A stretch of 64,000 bases of DNA from Sphingomonas taxi. Lineage in GTDB: Bacteria; Pseudomonadota; Alphaproteobacteria; Sphingomonadales; Sphingomonadaceae. The position numbers and the translations under genes are program-made. The first letter of the stretch is position 1, and every line of letters begins with the position of its first letter. Below the pieces are notes generated by a model. It worked only from the letters and a program-made list of their open reading frames with translations, made no database searches and was not told the DNA's origin. This document shows, one piece after another, positions 16,973 to 26,282 of the stretch. Location: positions 1 through 64,000 of the forward strand of contig QFMX01000003.1 of the NCBI GenBank assembly GCA_003240625.1, written 5' to 3'.

Positions 16973-17697
16973 AGGATCGGGCCGGCCGGGCGCTCGATGA
17001 TCCGGGTCAAGCTGGAGCCGATGATGATCATCGTCCGCATATCGGCCATCTCGGCGCGGGCTTCGGTGAGGGGCAAGATGCGGAGGGTTTCCTCGGGCGC
17101 GGAGACGGCGCGGGCGAACAGCACCGGGCGGTCGTCGCGGCAGGTCTCGCGGAGGATCTCGAAGATGCGGATCAGGGCGTCGGGGCGCGCCTTCGATCGG
17201 GGGTTGTAGAAGGCGATCGCGAAGTCGGCCTCGGCGGCGAGGCGCACGCGACGTTCGATCAGCGGCCAGGGTTTGAGATTGTCCGAGAGGTTGATCGCGC
17301 AGAAATCATGGCCGAGCGGGGCGCCGGCGCGGGCGCTTGCGGCGAGCATCGCGGTGATGCCGGGGAGTACGCGGACGTCGAGATCGCGCCATTCCTGCGG
17401 GCCGGCTTCGAGCGCTTCGAATACCGCTGCGGCCATCGCGAACACGCCGGGATCGCCCGAGGATACGACGACCACGCGGTTGCCTTGGGCCGCGAGTTGA
17501 AGAGCATGCGTGGCCCGGTCCAGTTCGACGCGGTTGTCGGTCGGGTGGAGCGTCAGGCCGTCGCGGGGAGCGACGCGCGCGACGTAGGGGATGTAGCCGA
17601 TGACGTCGGTCGCTTCGGCGAGCGCAGCGGTGACTTCGGGCGTCACCAGGTTTGGATCGCCCGGGCCGAGCCCTGCGATCGCGAGCCAGCCGGTCAT
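16948..17697 (-). CDS. cobJ: Precorrin-3B C17-methyltransferase
   Basis: SAM-dependent ring-contraction methyltransferase giving precorrin-4; 249 residues. Family motifs are LAIAGLGPGDPNLVTPEV, YIPYVARVAP, VVVVSSGDPGVFAMAAAVFE, VLPGITAMLAASARAGAPLG and AIAFYNPRSKARPD, all typical of CobJ/CbiH. The ATG at 17697 overlaps the cobI stop (ATGA). The 3' end overlaps the convergent cobK by 25 bases. No extra C-terminal domain is present. The next gene of the same strand is cobL, 723 bases downstream, with cobK in between on the other strand. Confidence 0.94.
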   Translation of the reverse strand: MTGWLAIAGLGPGDPNLVTPEVTAALAEATDVIGYIPYVARVAPRDGLTLHPTDNRVELDRATHALQLAAQGNRVVVVSSGDPGVFAMAAAVFEALEAGPQEWRDLDVRVLPGITAMLAASARAGAPLGHDFCAINLSDNLKPWPLIERRVRLAAEADFAIAFYNPRSKARPDALIRIFEILRETCRDDRPVLFARAVSAPEETLRILPLTEARAEMADMRTMIIIGSSLTRIIERPAGPILYTPRSAP

Positions 17698-18431
17698 GGA
17701 CGGCGTCCTTGCCCGTGGATCAGCAGGATCGAGAAATAGGGCGTGATGGCGTCCGCCTCGCAGAGCCGCGTGACGCGCTGATCGGCCATCGCGGCGTATT
17801 CGACCAGCCATGCCTCGCTCTCGCGTCCGGCGGTGGCGACGGCGCGGCGGAGCTTGGCGAGGTGACGGCCGATCTTCATCACCACCAGCGCATCGGTGTC
17901 GCGGATGCGGCGGACCAGATCCTCCTCGGGGAGCGTGCCCATCAGCACCGTGAGCACGTCGTCACCCCAGGTGATCGGTGCGCCGCTGGCGGTCCAGGCG
18001 CCGGACATGCCGGTGATGCCGGGGACGACCCGGACCGGTGCGATCGTCTGGAGGCGGGTGTAGAGGTGCATGAACGAGCCGTAGAAGAACGGGTCGCCTT
18101 CGCAGAGCACGACTACGTCTTCGCCGGCGTTGGCTAGCGCCGCGAGGTGATCGATGCAGGCGGCGTAAAACGCGGAGAGCTGGTCGTTGTAGCGTGGGTC
18201 CGAGACGGGGATTTCGGTGGTGACGGGGTATTCCATCGGGAATTCGATCACATCGGCGCGGAGCATGCCGTCGACGATCTTCCGCGCCTGTCCGGCGCGG
18301 CCGGCCTTGCGGAAATAGGCGACGTGGCGCGCGCCGCGGACGAGGCGGTCGGAGCGGACGCTCATGAGGTCCTGCGCGCCCGGCCCCAAGCCTACGCCGT
18401 GGATCGTGCCGCCAGTTCGCAAGGATGTCAT
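17694..18431 (-). CDS. cobI: Precorrin-2 C20-methyltransferase
   Basis: SAM-dependent methylation of precorrin-2 to precorrin-3A; 245 residues. The motifs IHGVGLGPGAQDLMSVRSDR, VVLCEGDPFFYGSFMHLYTR and VVPGITGMSGAWTASGAPIT are diagnostic of CobI/CbiL. The ATG at 18431 overlaps the cobH stop (ATGA) and is where homology begins; an extended frame to 18602 lies inside cobH and was not used. The 3' end overlaps cobJ by ATGA. In the aerobic pathway CobI precedes CobG in the reaction order although the genes are transcribed cobG, cobH, cobI. Confidence 0.94.
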   Translation of the reverse strand: MTSLRTGGTIHGVGLGPGAQDLMSVRSDRLVRGARHVAYFRKAGRAGQARKIVDGMLRADVIEFPMEYPVTTEIPVSDPRYNDQLSAFYAACIDHLAALANAGEDVVVLCEGDPFFYGSFMHLYTRLQTIAPVRVVPGITGMSGAWTASGAPITWGDDVLTVLMGTLPEEDLVRRIRDTDALVVMKIGRHLAKLRRAVATAGRESEAWLVEYAAMADQRVTRLCEADAITPYFSILLIHGQGRRP

Positions 18432-19057
18432 TCGGTGCCGCTCGCCAACGCGTTGATCGCGGCGACGGTGATCGCGCTGCCACCCATCCGGCCTTCGACA
18501 ACGACGCAGGGGACGGGTTGGTCGGTCCAGAGCGCCGCCTTCGATTCGACCGCGCCGACAAAGCCTACGGGGCAGCCGATGATCGCCGCCGGGCGCGGAC
18601 AAGCGGGGTCTTCGAGCATGTTGAGCAGGTGGAACAGCGCGGTTGGCGCATTGCCGATCGCGACGACGGCGCCGGCGAGATGCGGGCGCCAGAGTTCGAG
18701 GGCGGCGGCCGATCGCGTGTTGCCCATCGTCCGGGCGAGCTCCGGCGTTTCGGGGGCGTGGAGCGTGCAGACGATGCGGTTTTCGGCGGGCAGTCGGGCG
18801 CGCGTGATGCCTTCGGTGACCATGCGGGCGTCGCAGAGGATCGGCGCGCCGGCTTGCAGCGCGCGGCGGGCTTCGACGGCGAAGTTGGGCGAGAAGCGGA
18901 GGTGCTGGGCAAGGCCTACCAGCCCGGCCGCGTGGATCATGCGGACGGCGACCGGCTCTTCGTCGGGCGAGAACCGGGCGAGGTCGGCCTCGGCTCGGAT
19001 CATCGCGAAGGACTGGCGGTAGATCGCCGCGCCGTCGGTTTCATAGGCGTACGGCAT
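18428..19057 (-). CDS. cobH: Precorrin-8X methylmutase
   Basis: Cofactor-independent mutase that shifts the C11 methyl to C12, producing hydrogenobyrinic acid. The 209-residue length is nearly identical to characterised CobH. MIHAAGLVGLAQHLRFSP carries the catalytic histidine; LCDARMVTEGITR, VVAIGNAPTALFHLLNML and IGCPVGFVGAVESKAAL are conserved substrate-pocket segments. The cobG stop codon directly abuts this start (no intervening base), and its stop overlaps the cobI ATG. It is embedded in the coupled operon. Confidence 0.95.
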   Translation of the reverse strand: MPYAYETDGAAIYRQSFAMIRAEADLARFSPDEEPVAVRMIHAAGLVGLAQHLRFSPNFAVEARRALQAGAPILCDARMVTEGITRARLPAENRIVCTLHAPETPELARTMGNTRSAAALELWRPHLAGAVVAIGNAPTALFHLLNMLEDPACPRPAAIIGCPVGFVGAVESKAALWTDQPVPCVVVEGRMGGSAITVAAINALASGTE

Positions 19058-20203
19058 TCAGGCGGCTCCGAACTGGGCGAGGATCTGCGCGGCGTCGAGG
19101 CCTGCGCGGGAAGGCGGCGCGCCGGCACGCGCGTCGAAGGCGAGGTCGTAGCGGCCGTCGTGCCCGGTCACGACAACGTCGGCGGGGGCGGCGCGCGCGC
19201 ATCCCTTGGCGCAACCGGAGACGTGGAGGCGGCCGGTGACGTGGGGGGCTAGGCGGTGTGCGAGGCTGCGGGTTTCGACGGTAGCTTGCGGACAGGCCGG
19301 TGCGCCTACGCAGGCATCCGCGCGGAGGATCGACGAGGATGGATCGGTGATGAAGTCGGCAGAGTCCGGCTGCACCCGGAGCTTGGCAGCCGTTTCGCAG
19401 ATCGCGATGTGCCAGGGTGTCAGGCGGATCGCCTCGACGGCGGTTTCGGCTTCGAGGAAGCGGGTCAGTGCCGACGCCGAGACCCGACCGAATGGCAGGC
19501 CGAGCGCGACTCCGAGAGGGTGCAGGCCAGGTTGGAGCCTGTACGCCGATGGCGCGGGGGACGTGATGCCGGCAGCCCAATCGGGGAGCGGCGCGTGGTG
19601 TCGCGCCATGCGACTGCTCGCGGTGCCGCCGCTGTCCACGAACCATCGGGCTAGCGCGATTAGGTGGTCGACTTCGGTGTCGGGCGACAGCGGCGTGCCG
19701 CGCTCGCGACCGTCTGCGCGGAGGAGCAATTGACCGGATGCGGCGCGTTCGATGCGGAAGTCGGCGGGGGCGTCCTGCAGCGTCGGCGTGGTGCCGGCGT
19801 CGATCGCGAAACCGACTTTGCCGGGGAGGTCGGGCAGTTCGGACAGGCGCGCGCGTAGTTCTTCGGCGATGCGGTGGGTGTCGTCGCCGGCGCGCCAGTC
19901 GGGTGCGACGAGGATGTTGGCGCGCGCCTCTCGGGTCCGGTCCCGGTCGATCAGGCCGAGATCGAGAAGCGCGTCGATCAGCGCGCGCCAGCTATCCTCG
20001 CGGACGCCGCGGATCTGGAGGTTCGCGCGGGTGGTAGCGTCGATCTGGCCGTTGCCGTGCCGCGTCGTGGCGTCGGCAAGGCCGAGAAGTTGCGCGCGGG
20101 TCAGGCGACCGAGCGGGGGGCGGACGCGAACGAGCAGGCCGTCGCCGGCCATCATCGGACGCCATGCATCGGGGCACCAGCCCTTGACGACGAACCCGGT
20201 CAT
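19058..20203 (-). CDS. cobG: Precorrin-3B synthase (CobG monooxygenase)
   Basis: Oxygen-dependent hydroxylation of precorrin-3A with lactone formation, the step that defines the aerobic pathway. The 381-residue protein is built from sulphite/nitrite-reductase ferredoxin-like halves. The C-terminal half contains CVGAPAC (C-x5-C) and, about 35 residues on, SGCAKGC (C-x3-C): the four cysteines of a 4Fe-4S cluster site. The ATG at 20203 overlaps the cobN stop (ATGA). It is shorter than some CobG proteins, but both cysteine pairs and the N-terminal half are intact, so I regard it as functional. It implies that B12 synthesis here needs O2. Confidence 0.92.
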   Translation of the reverse strand: MTGFVVKGWCPDAWRPMMAGDGLLVRVRPPLGRLTRAQLLGLADATTRHGNGQIDATTRANLQIRGVREDSWRALIDALLDLGLIDRDRTREARANILVAPDWRAGDDTHRIAEELRARLSELPDLPGKVGFAIDAGTTPTLQDAPADFRIERAASGQLLLRADGRERGTPLSPDTEVDHLIALARWFVDSGGTASSRMARHHAPLPDWAAGITSPAPSAYRLQPGLHPLGVALGLPFGRVSASALTRFLEAETAVEAIRLTPWHIAICETAAKLRVQPDSADFITDPSSSILRADACVGAPACPQATVETRSLAHRLAPHVTGRLHVSGCAKGCARAAPADVVVTGHDGRYDLAFDARAGAPPSRAGLDAAQILAQFGAA

Positions 20204-23200
20204 GCCGGCAGGTCCAGCGCTGCGAGGATCGAGTTGCGGCGGGTCGGCCACAGGTCCGCGGCGTGGAGCGCTGCGAAGCGCGCCTGTATCGCCGCGAGCG
20301 CGCCGGGGTTCGCTTCGGCGAGAAAGGCGTGGACGTCGTCGCGGCCGAGCGTGGCGTCGTAATAGAGGTCGATCAGTTCGGGGCGGACCGCGCTGGCGAG
20401 GTGGGCGAAGGCGCCGAGGTGATCGAGCGTGGCGGCGATCTCCGCGCCGCCGCGGAAGCCGTGGCGCATCATGCCGTCGACCCAGGCAGGGTTCGCGGCG
20501 CGGGCGTGGACGACGCGGGCGATTTCCTCCTTGAGCGGGCGGGCCTTGGCCTGGGTCGGGTCTCTCGCGTCGAGATGGTAGAGGGTGGCGTTACCCCCGG
20601 CGACCGATTGCGCGGCGGCGAACCCTGCCTCGTGCGCGGCATAGTCTGCGGCGAGGAGCAGGTCGGTTTCGGGCAGGTCCTGGACGTGGACGAAGGCGTC
20701 GGCGGCGGCGACACGGTCGCGGATGCCGATGGGGTCGAAGTTGCCTTGGCGCCCTCCCCCATCTGTGTCGAGCGCGTGACTCGACGCCGACAGCCACGCC
20801 CGGCCCGCGGCGAGGCGCGCTTCCGGCGTGTAGGTTTCGGCGGCGTCGCCCATGCTCAGGCCGTAGCGGCCAGGTTCGGGACCGTAGACACGGGCGGTGG
20901 AGGGCTTGCCGACGAACGGGTTCCAGTCCTGCGGTTCGTCGCGTGCGGCGAGCGCGCGGACGGCCTGGCCGAACATCGTGCACAGCGTCGGGAAGGCGTC
21001 GCGGAACAGGCCGGATACGCGCAGGGTGACGTCGATGCGGGGACGGTCGAAATTGGCGAGCGGCAGGATCTCGACGCCCGTGACGCGGTCGGACTGCATG
21101 TCCCATACCGGCTCCGCGCCGAGCAGGTGGAGCGCCATCGCGAACTCCTCCCCGGCGGTCCGCATCGTTGCCGAGGCCCATAGGTCGACCACGAGATTGC
21201 GGGGGTAGTCGCCGTGGTCCTGTAGGTGACGGCGGACGAGTTCATCGGCGAGTTTGACGCCTTGGGTATGGGCGGCGCGGGAGGGGACTGCTCGGGGATC
21301 GGTGGTGTAGAGGTTGCGGCCGGTCGGTAGGACGTCTGCGCGGCCTCGCCACGGGGAGCCGGAGGGGCCGGACGCGATGCGTTTGCCCTGGAGCGCGGAC
21401 TGGAGCCCGGCGCGTTCGGCTTCGCCTTGGTCGCCGCGGCCGTAGATGTGGAGGCCGTCGCCGTATTGGCTCTCCTTCACGTCGCAGACGAACGTGTCGA
21501 TGCGCGTGATCGCGTCCGCCTGTGACTGTGCATCGTCGAGGCCAAGTGTGGCGGCGAGGCCGGTGGCGGTGGCTTCGTCGCGGATGTCGCGTTGCAGTCG
21601 GTCGCGGCGCGCCGGATCGAGGCCGTCCGCGTTGGAAAATTCGTCGAGCAGCGCTTCGAGGCGGCCGAGGCCGGCGCCGGTGCGCGTGCGCTCCAGCGGC
21701 GGCGGGACGTGGCCGAGCGTGACGGCGCCGATGCGGCGTTTGGCTTGCGCTGCTTCACCGGGGTCGTTGACGATGAACGGGTAGATGACGGGCATCGCGC
21801 CGGTCAGTGCTTCGGGCCAGCAGGCGTCGGACAGCGCGACCGACTTGCCGGGGAGCCATTCGAGCGTGCCGTGCGCGCCGACATGGATCAGCGCGTCGGT
21901 GTCGCGCGTGCGGAGCCAGAGGTAGAAGGCGACATAGGCGTGGCAGGGGCAGCGCGAGAGGTCGTGATACTCTTCTGCGCGGTGCTCGGTTCGGCCGCGT
22001 TCGGGCTGGAGGGCGACGAGTGCCCCGCCTCGGTCGATCGCGGTGAAAGCGAAGTCTTCGGTTGGATCGCCCCAGGTTTCCTGAAGGTCCTTTCGCAGAG
22101 CTTCGGGGAGGTGCGCGAGGGCTTTGCGGTACTCGGCGAGCGGCCAGTGAATGCGCGAGGTGGCCAGATCGGTTGCGTCGGGCGTGATCGCGTAGCCCGC
22201 TCCGGTGAGGTCGGCGAGGATCGCCTGCGTCGAGGCGAGTGCGTCGAGGCCCACGGCGTGCGCCATCTGGTACGTCTTGCCGGGGTAGGTCGAGAGGACG
22301 ATCGCGATGCGGTGGTCGGAGACGGGTTTGCTGGCGAGGTTCGTCCAGGCTTCGATCCGCGCGGCGATCGCGGCGATGCGCGCGGGGTCGGCGCGGTGTT
22401 CGCGGCGGGTGTATTCGAGGTCGACGTCCCTGGCCGCGGCTTCCTTGAAGCTGGCGACGCCGGCGAAGAGGCGGCCGTCCACTTCGGGGAGGACCACGTG
22501 CATGGCGAGGTCGGCGGGCGACAGGCCGCGTGTGGCGCCGGCCCAGGCGGCGCGGTCGGAGGTGGCCAGCGCGATCTGGAAGACGGGGACGTCGGCGTCG
22601 TCGAGTGGGGTCGTGTCGCTCGCGCCGCGGGCGGAGAAGGCGGTGGCGTTGACGATCGCGGCGGGCTTCAAAGCTCGGACCCAGTGGCCCATCCAGCCGG
22701 CCGCATCCGGTGCCTTGAGCGAGGGCGCGAAGAGGCCGATGACGTCGAAGCCTCGCGCCGTCAGTTCAGCGTGGAGCGCTTCGATCGGGTGGAGGTCTGC
22801 GGCGGTCAGGTAGGAGCGGTAGAATACGATCAGCACGCGGGGGCGGTGCGCGTTGAGCGCGAACGCGGCCGGGCACGTCACGCCGTCGTGCGGTTGCCAG
22901 CCGCCTACATCGGCGATCGCACGGACTCCGGTGACCGGGCCGGCATAGCAACCGGCGGCCAGCGCGAACTGCGCGAGTGCCGCCTGCGCCGCAACCGCGC
23001 CGCCGGTGTCGCAGAGATGCGCTAGGCGGCGCAGCGTCGACAGCGGGATCGTCGAAGCGGCGTCGAGGCGCGTGTCGATGCGACCGTCCGCGGCGAGAAC
23101 AGCGAGCGCGATGCCCTTCTCGCGTGCGAGGTTTTCGACCTGTTGCAGGCCGTAGCTCCAATAGGAGCGGCCCCCGATCAGCCGAATCAGGATGCCCTTC

Positions 23201-23445
23201 GCGCCGGCCAACGTTTGCTCGACATAGGTGTCTACTGAGAGCGGGTGCTGGAGCGCGGTCAGGTTCGCGAGGCGTAGCGACGGCAATCGGCTTCCGGCGG
23301 CGTCCGCGCGTCTCCAGCCTGCGGCGAATGCGCCGAGGTCACCGTCGGAGAAGGAGAGGACGACGAGATCCGCGGGGGATTGGGCGAGATCCTGCGGGAC
23401 CGCGCTTTCCTCCAGCCCGTGGGTCTCGCGGAAGACGACGTGCAT
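20200..23445 (-). CDS. cobN: Cobaltochelatase subunit CobN
   Basis: Large subunit of the ATP-dependent aerobic cobaltochelatase that inserts Co2+ into hydrogenobyrinic acid a,c-diamide; homologous to magnesium chelatase BchH/ChlH. The 1081-residue protein shows VLIVFYRSYLTAADLHPIEA, FALNAHRPR, IVLSTYPGKTYQMAHAVG, HVGAHGTLEWLPGKSVALSD and VVDLWASATMRTAGEEFAM, all characteristic of CobN. It is somewhat shorter than the roughly 1270-residue Pseudomonas denitrificans prototype. The ATPase partners CobS and CobT are not in this window and must be elsewhere. It begins 6 bases after the cobW stop and overlaps cobG by ATGA. Confidence 0.95.
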   Translation of the reverse strand: MHVVFRETHGLEESAVPQDLAQSPADLVVLSFSDGDLGAFAAGWRRADAAGSRLPSLRLANLTALQHPLSVDTYVEQTLAGAKGILIRLIGGRSYWSYGLQQVENLAREKGIALAVLAADGRIDTRLDAASTIPLSTLRRLAHLCDTGGAVAAQAALAQFALAAGCYAGPVTGVRAIADVGGWQPHDGVTCPAAFALNAHRPRVLIVFYRSYLTAADLHPIEALHAELTARGFDVIGLFAPSLKAPDAAGWMGHWVRALKPAAIVNATAFSARGASDTTPLDDADVPVFQIALATSDRAAWAGATRGLSPADLAMHVVLPEVDGRLFAGVASFKEAAARDVDLEYTRREHRADPARIAAIAARIEAWTNLASKPVSDHRIAIVLSTYPGKTYQMAHAVGLDALASTQAILADLTGAGYAITPDATDLATSRIHWPLAEYRKALAHLPEALRKDLQETWGDPTEDFAFTAIDRGGALVALQPERGRTEHRAEEYHDLSRCPCHAYVAFYLWLRTRDTDALIHVGAHGTLEWLPGKSVALSDACWPEALTGAMPVIYPFIVNDPGEAAQAKRRIGAVTLGHVPPPLERTRTGAGLGRLEALLDEFSNADGLDPARRDRLQRDIRDEATATGLAATLGLDDAQSQADAITRIDTFVCDVKESQYGDGLHIYGRGDQGEAERAGLQSALQGKRIASGPSGSPWRGRADVLPTGRNLYTTDPRAVPSRAAHTQGVKLADELVRRHLQDHGDYPRNLVVDLWASATMRTAGEEFAMALHLLGAEPVWDMQSDRVTGVEILPLANFDRPRIDVTLRVSGLFRDAFPTLCTMFGQAVRALAARDEPQDWNPFVGKPSTARVYGPEPGRYGLSMGDAAETYTPEARLAAGRAWLSASSHALDTDGGGRQGNFDPIGIRDRVAAADAFVHVQDLPETDLLLAADYAAHEAGFAAAQSVAGGNATLYHLDARDPTQAKARPLKEEIARVVHARAANPAWVDGMMRHGFRGGAEIAATLDHLGAFAHLASAVRPELIDLYYDATLGRDDVHAFLAEANPGALAAIQARFAALHAADLWPTRRNSILAALDLPA

Positions 23446-23451
23446 TGCGGC

Positions 23452-24501
23452 TCAGGCGTCCAGCGCGGCCTTGATGCGGGCCTCGTCGATGCGGTCGTGC
23501 TCGGCGATGACCACGAGTTGCGTGCGGCGCTGTTCGTCTGCGCGCCATGGGCGATCGTATTGCGTGCGGACGCGGGCGCCGACGGCCTGGACGAGCAGGC
23601 GCATCGGCTTGCCGGTGACCGCCGCGTAACCCTTCACGCGGAGGATGTCGGCACTGCGGGCGAGCCCCTCGATCTTCGCGGTCAGGTCGGCGGGGTCGGC
23701 GATTTCGCCGATTTCGACGACGACGCTGTCGAAATCGTCATGCTCGTGATCGTCCTCGCCATCGTGGTGCGAAGGGCGGCTGGCGATGTCGTCTTCGGCA
23801 GCGGCGTTGAGGCCGAGGATCACGCGGGGATCGATGATGCCGTCGGTCAGGTCGATGACCGGGAGCGGCCGTGCGGACTCGGCGGCGATCACCGCGCGTG
23901 CCTTGGCGACGCCCTCGGGTCCGGCGAGGTCGACCTTGGTCAGAAGTACGAGGTCGGCGCAGGCGAGCTGGTCTTCGAACACTTCCGATAAAGGCGTCTC
24001 GTGGTCGACGCTGGGGTCGGCGGCGCGCTGGGCGTCGAGCGCGGCCACGTCGGGGGCAAAGCGACCGGCCGCGACCGCCTCGGCATCGGCCAGCGCGATG
24101 ACGCCGTCGACGGTGATGCGCGAGCGGATCGCGGGCCAGTCGAACGCCTTCAGCAGCGGCTTGGGCAGTGCGAGGCCCGACGTCTCGATCAGGATGTGGT
24201 CGGGGCGCGGATCGAGTGCGAGCAGCGTTTCGACGGTCGGGATGAAGTCGTCGGCGACGGTGCAGCAGATGCAGCCATTGGCCAGCTCGACGACGTTTTC
24301 GGCCGGGCAATCGGGGATCGCGCAGCCCTTGAGGATGTCGCCGTCGATGCCGAGCGTGCCGAACTCGTTGACGACGACCGCGAGGCGGCGGCCGTTCGCG
24401 TTGCGGATCAGGTGGCTGATGAGCGTCGTCTTGCCGGCACCGAGAAAGCCGGTGACGATCGTGACGGGGACCTTGGCCAGATTGGGGGAAAGATCGGGCA
24501 T
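23452..24501 (-). CDS. cobW: CobW G3E GTPase, probable cobalt chaperone
   Basis: G3E-family P-loop GTPase thought to deliver cobalt to the CobNST chelatase. The 349-residue protein begins MPDLSPNLAKVPVTIVTGFL with Walker A GFLGAGKTTL, the metal-binding GCICC motif (ELANGCICCTV), ILIETSGLALP, LLTKVDL, and a His/Asp-rich stretch (HHDGEDDHEHDD) before the CobW C-terminal domain. The ATG at 24501 has AGGAG seven bases upstream, which decides against the in-frame ATG at 24531. It is the first gene of the operon, 117 bases after the cobalamin riboswitch aptamer, so its expression should fall when B12 is plentiful. Confidence 0.94.
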   Translation of the reverse strand: MPDLSPNLAKVPVTIVTGFLGAGKTTLISHLIRNANGRRLAVVVNEFGTLGIDGDILKGCAIPDCPAENVVELANGCICCTVADDFIPTVETLLALDPRPDHILIETSGLALPKPLLKAFDWPAIRSRITVDGVIALADAEAVAAGRFAPDVAALDAQRAADPSVDHETPLSEVFEDQLACADLVLLTKVDLAGPEGVAKARAVIAAESARPLPVIDLTDGIIDPRVILGLNAAAEDDIASRPSHHDGEDDHEHDDFDSVVVEIGEIADPADLTAKIEGLARSADILRVKGYAAVTGKPMRLLVQAVGARVRTQYDRPWRADEQRRTQLVVIAEHDRIDEARIKAALDA

Positions 24502-24553
24502 TGGTATTCTCCTGCAAGCATACGCGCGCACGACCGGACGGCCGCACGCGTTC

Positions 24554-24610
24554 GTCGCTCAGACGGAGTACCGTGCCGCGACCATCCCCTGGATCGTAGC
24601 AAGAGCGACC
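24554..24610 (-). promoter_or_regulatory. Possible expression-platform stem of the cobW riboswitch
   Basis: On the minus strand, just downstream of the aptamer, GGTCGCTC (24610-24603) can pair with GAGCGAC (24560-24554). The same two elements occur at the same relative position after the second riboswitch (26203-26275), although surrounding sequence has diverged. Co-conservation suggests a structural role in the switch. Inference. Confidence 0.45.
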
Positions 24611-24618
24611 ATTGCGCT

Positions 24619-24798
24619 GGCAGGTCTCCTGGCTCGCGGGTCGAGGCTCGACGTACGCCTTCCCAGGTTTCCCCAGTGGCTGCCCTCCTAAACGAAGGAC
24701 GTGTGCGTCTCGCTCACCGCTTACAGTTGCAGGGACAGCCGCGGCATTGGGAGGACATCCTCCCGCACCGCATTCCCATTCAAGCCCTTCCGGGCACC
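24619..24798 (-). promoter_or_regulatory. Cobalamin (AdoCbl) riboswitch upstream of cobW
   Basis: Read on the minus strand from 24798: GGTGCC, GGGAATGCGGTGC, then the core GCCGCGGCTGTCCCTGCAAC followed by TGTAAGCGG, the B12-box segment AGCCACTGG, GGGAAGGCG and the closing CCAGGAGACCTGCC (24632-24619). These are in the canonical order and spacing of class I cobalamin riboswitches. It lies 117 bases before the cobW ATG and should control the whole cob operon. Confidence 0.96.
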
Positions 24799-24888
24799 GG
24801 CGCGATCTGTGAGGTTCGGTGAAACCGAGCCTCGGGGATGGGGTTAGAGGAATTCCGGGGGCGTGCCAATTCGCATATCAGTAGTTTT

Positions 24889-25017
24889 CGATCCTCCCCC
24901 GCCAGGGGGAGGTGGCACCGCAGGTGACGGAGGGGGAGGACACGGATCCTACGTGGTCGCCGTCCTCCCCCTCCGTCTGGCAAGCGCCAGCCACCTCCCC
25001 CTGGCGGGGGAGGATCG
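24889..25017. repeat. Palindromic intergenic repeat family A, copy 1
   Basis: The outer arms 24889-24916 and 24990-25017 are a perfect 28-bp inverted repeat, each arm itself containing a CCTCCCCC/GGGGGAGG hairpin. An inner 15-bp inverted repeat pairs 24927-24941 with 24962-24976. It fills the gap between the cobW riboswitch and the 3' end of the NiCoT gene. Related copies are at 33108-33231 and 57173-57299. No ORF; probably a non-autonomous repeat. Confidence 0.85.
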
Positions 25018-25033
25018 AGAGGGACGGAGTGCG

Positions 25034-26083
25034 CTACCCGTACCTCACTTCGATCTCGTCGAAGCGTTTCCAGCGGTAGATGGCGAAGCTCAGGACCCAG
25101 CACAGCACGAACAGGCCGATGATCGCGAAGCCGAGGCCGTTGAAGTTATCGCCGAGTGCGGCCGCCAGATCCCAGATGCCGCCGGTCAGGCCGAGCTTTG
25201 CGCCGAGAAGTGCCAGCGTCTCGATGCCGCCGATGGCGATCGCGACGATGGCGGAGATCAGCGTGATGGTGATGTTGTAATAGAGTTTGCGGATCGGCTT
25301 CACGAACGCCCATTCGTACGCGCCGAGCATGACGACGCCGTCCGCCGTGTCGACCAGCGCCATGCCGGTCGCGAACAGCACGGGGAGGACGAGCACGGTG
25401 CCGATCGACAGACCGTCGGCGGCCTGGCTCGCGGAAAGGCCGAGGATCGCGACCTCCGTGGCGGTGTCGAAGCCGAGGCCGAACAGGAAGCCGAGTGGGG
25501 CCATGTGCCAGCTTCGGGTCACCAGCCGGAACATCGGGCGGAACAGCCGCGCGAGCAGGCCGCGACTGCCGAGCAGCAGGTCGAGATCCTCCTCGACATA
25601 GGTGCCGCCGCCGCGGACGTGGCCGAAGGTGCGCCAGACCGAGCGGAGGATGATGAGGTTCATCGCGGCGATCGTGAAAAGGAACAGCGCGGAGATCATC
25701 GTCGCGACCACGCCGCCGACCTGCTTGAACGCCTCGAACTGCGACAGCGCGCTGGCAGTGAGCGCGATCGCGACGGCGGCGATGAGCACGATCCCGGAAT
25801 GGCCGATCGCGAACCAGAAGCCGACGGCGATCGGGCGCTGGCCGTCCTGCATGAGTTTGCGGGTCACGTTGTCGATCGCGGCGATGTGGTCCGCATCGAC
25901 TGCGTGGCGCAGGCCCAATCCCCAAGCCAGCAAGGCCGTGCCGAGCATGAGCGGTTGCGCGTGGAACAGCGAGAATGCCCAGCCCCAGGCGGCGATGTTG
26001 GCCGCGACCAGGCCTGCGAACAGCCAGCCGATGCGCTTACGGGTCGAAACCCGCGCCGGTCTTTCGAGTGTTGAAGTCGTCAT
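25034..26083 (-). CDS. NiCoT-family nickel/cobalt permease
   Basis: Inner-membrane high-affinity Ni2+/Co2+ importer of the HoxN/NixA/NicT class; cobalt is the likely substrate because a cobalamin riboswitch precedes the gene. The 349-residue protein has about eight hydrophobic segments. The signature LGLRHAVDADHIAAIDNVTR (HAVDADHIAAIDN, metal-selectivity helix) is in TM II, with IGHSGIVLIA, LGFDTATEVAILGL and ALVDTADGVVMLGAYEWAF being the other NiCoT motifs. The start at 26083 follows weak GGGG upstream; a longer in-frame extension through the leader was rejected. It reads in the same direction as the cob operon but with its own leader. Confidence 0.9.
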   Translation of the reverse strand: MTTSTLERPARVSTRKRIGWLFAGLVAANIAAWGWAFSLFHAQPLMLGTALLAWGLGLRHAVDADHIAAIDNVTRKLMQDGQRPIAVGFWFAIGHSGIVLIAAVAIALTASALSQFEAFKQVGGVVATMISALFLFTIAAMNLIILRSVWRTFGHVRGGGTYVEEDLDLLLGSRGLLARLFRPMFRLVTRSWHMAPLGFLFGLGFDTATEVAILGLSASQAADGLSIGTVLVLPVLFATGMALVDTADGVVMLGAYEWAFVKPIRKLYYNITITLISAIVAIAIGGIETLALLGAKLGLTGGIWDLAAALGDNFNGLGFAIIGLFVLCWVLSFAIYRWKRFDEIEVRYG

Positions 26084-26202
26084 GCACAAACCCCGCAGCG
26101 TCCGACGAGGACCGGGGCCTGCCGCGAACGGCCGGGACATACGACGACCGGACGCCATGAGCGGCCGACGCACGACGCCGATGCGGCCCCCGCCACATGG
26201 TC

Positions 26203-26275
26203 GTCGCTCAGCCAGTGTCACGCAGGCGGCGTTCACCGTGCCTCGGCCACCCCCTGGACCGGGACAAGAGCGACC
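26203..26275 (-). promoter_or_regulatory. Possible expression-platform stem of the NiCoT riboswitch
   Basis: Minus-strand GGTCGCTC (26275-26268) can pair with GAGCGAC (26209-26203), matching the stem after the cobW riboswitch. Flanking pieces such as TCCAGGGG are also shared between the two leaders, pointing to duplication of aptamer plus platform. Confidence 0.45.
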
Positions 26276-26282
26276 AGACGCC

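Noticed and set aside
24889..25017. Family A repeat as a Rho-independent terminator of the NiCoT gene
   Set aside because: No T-run on either strand, the same element occurs in unrelated contexts, and the multi-hairpin layout is that of a dispersed repeat.
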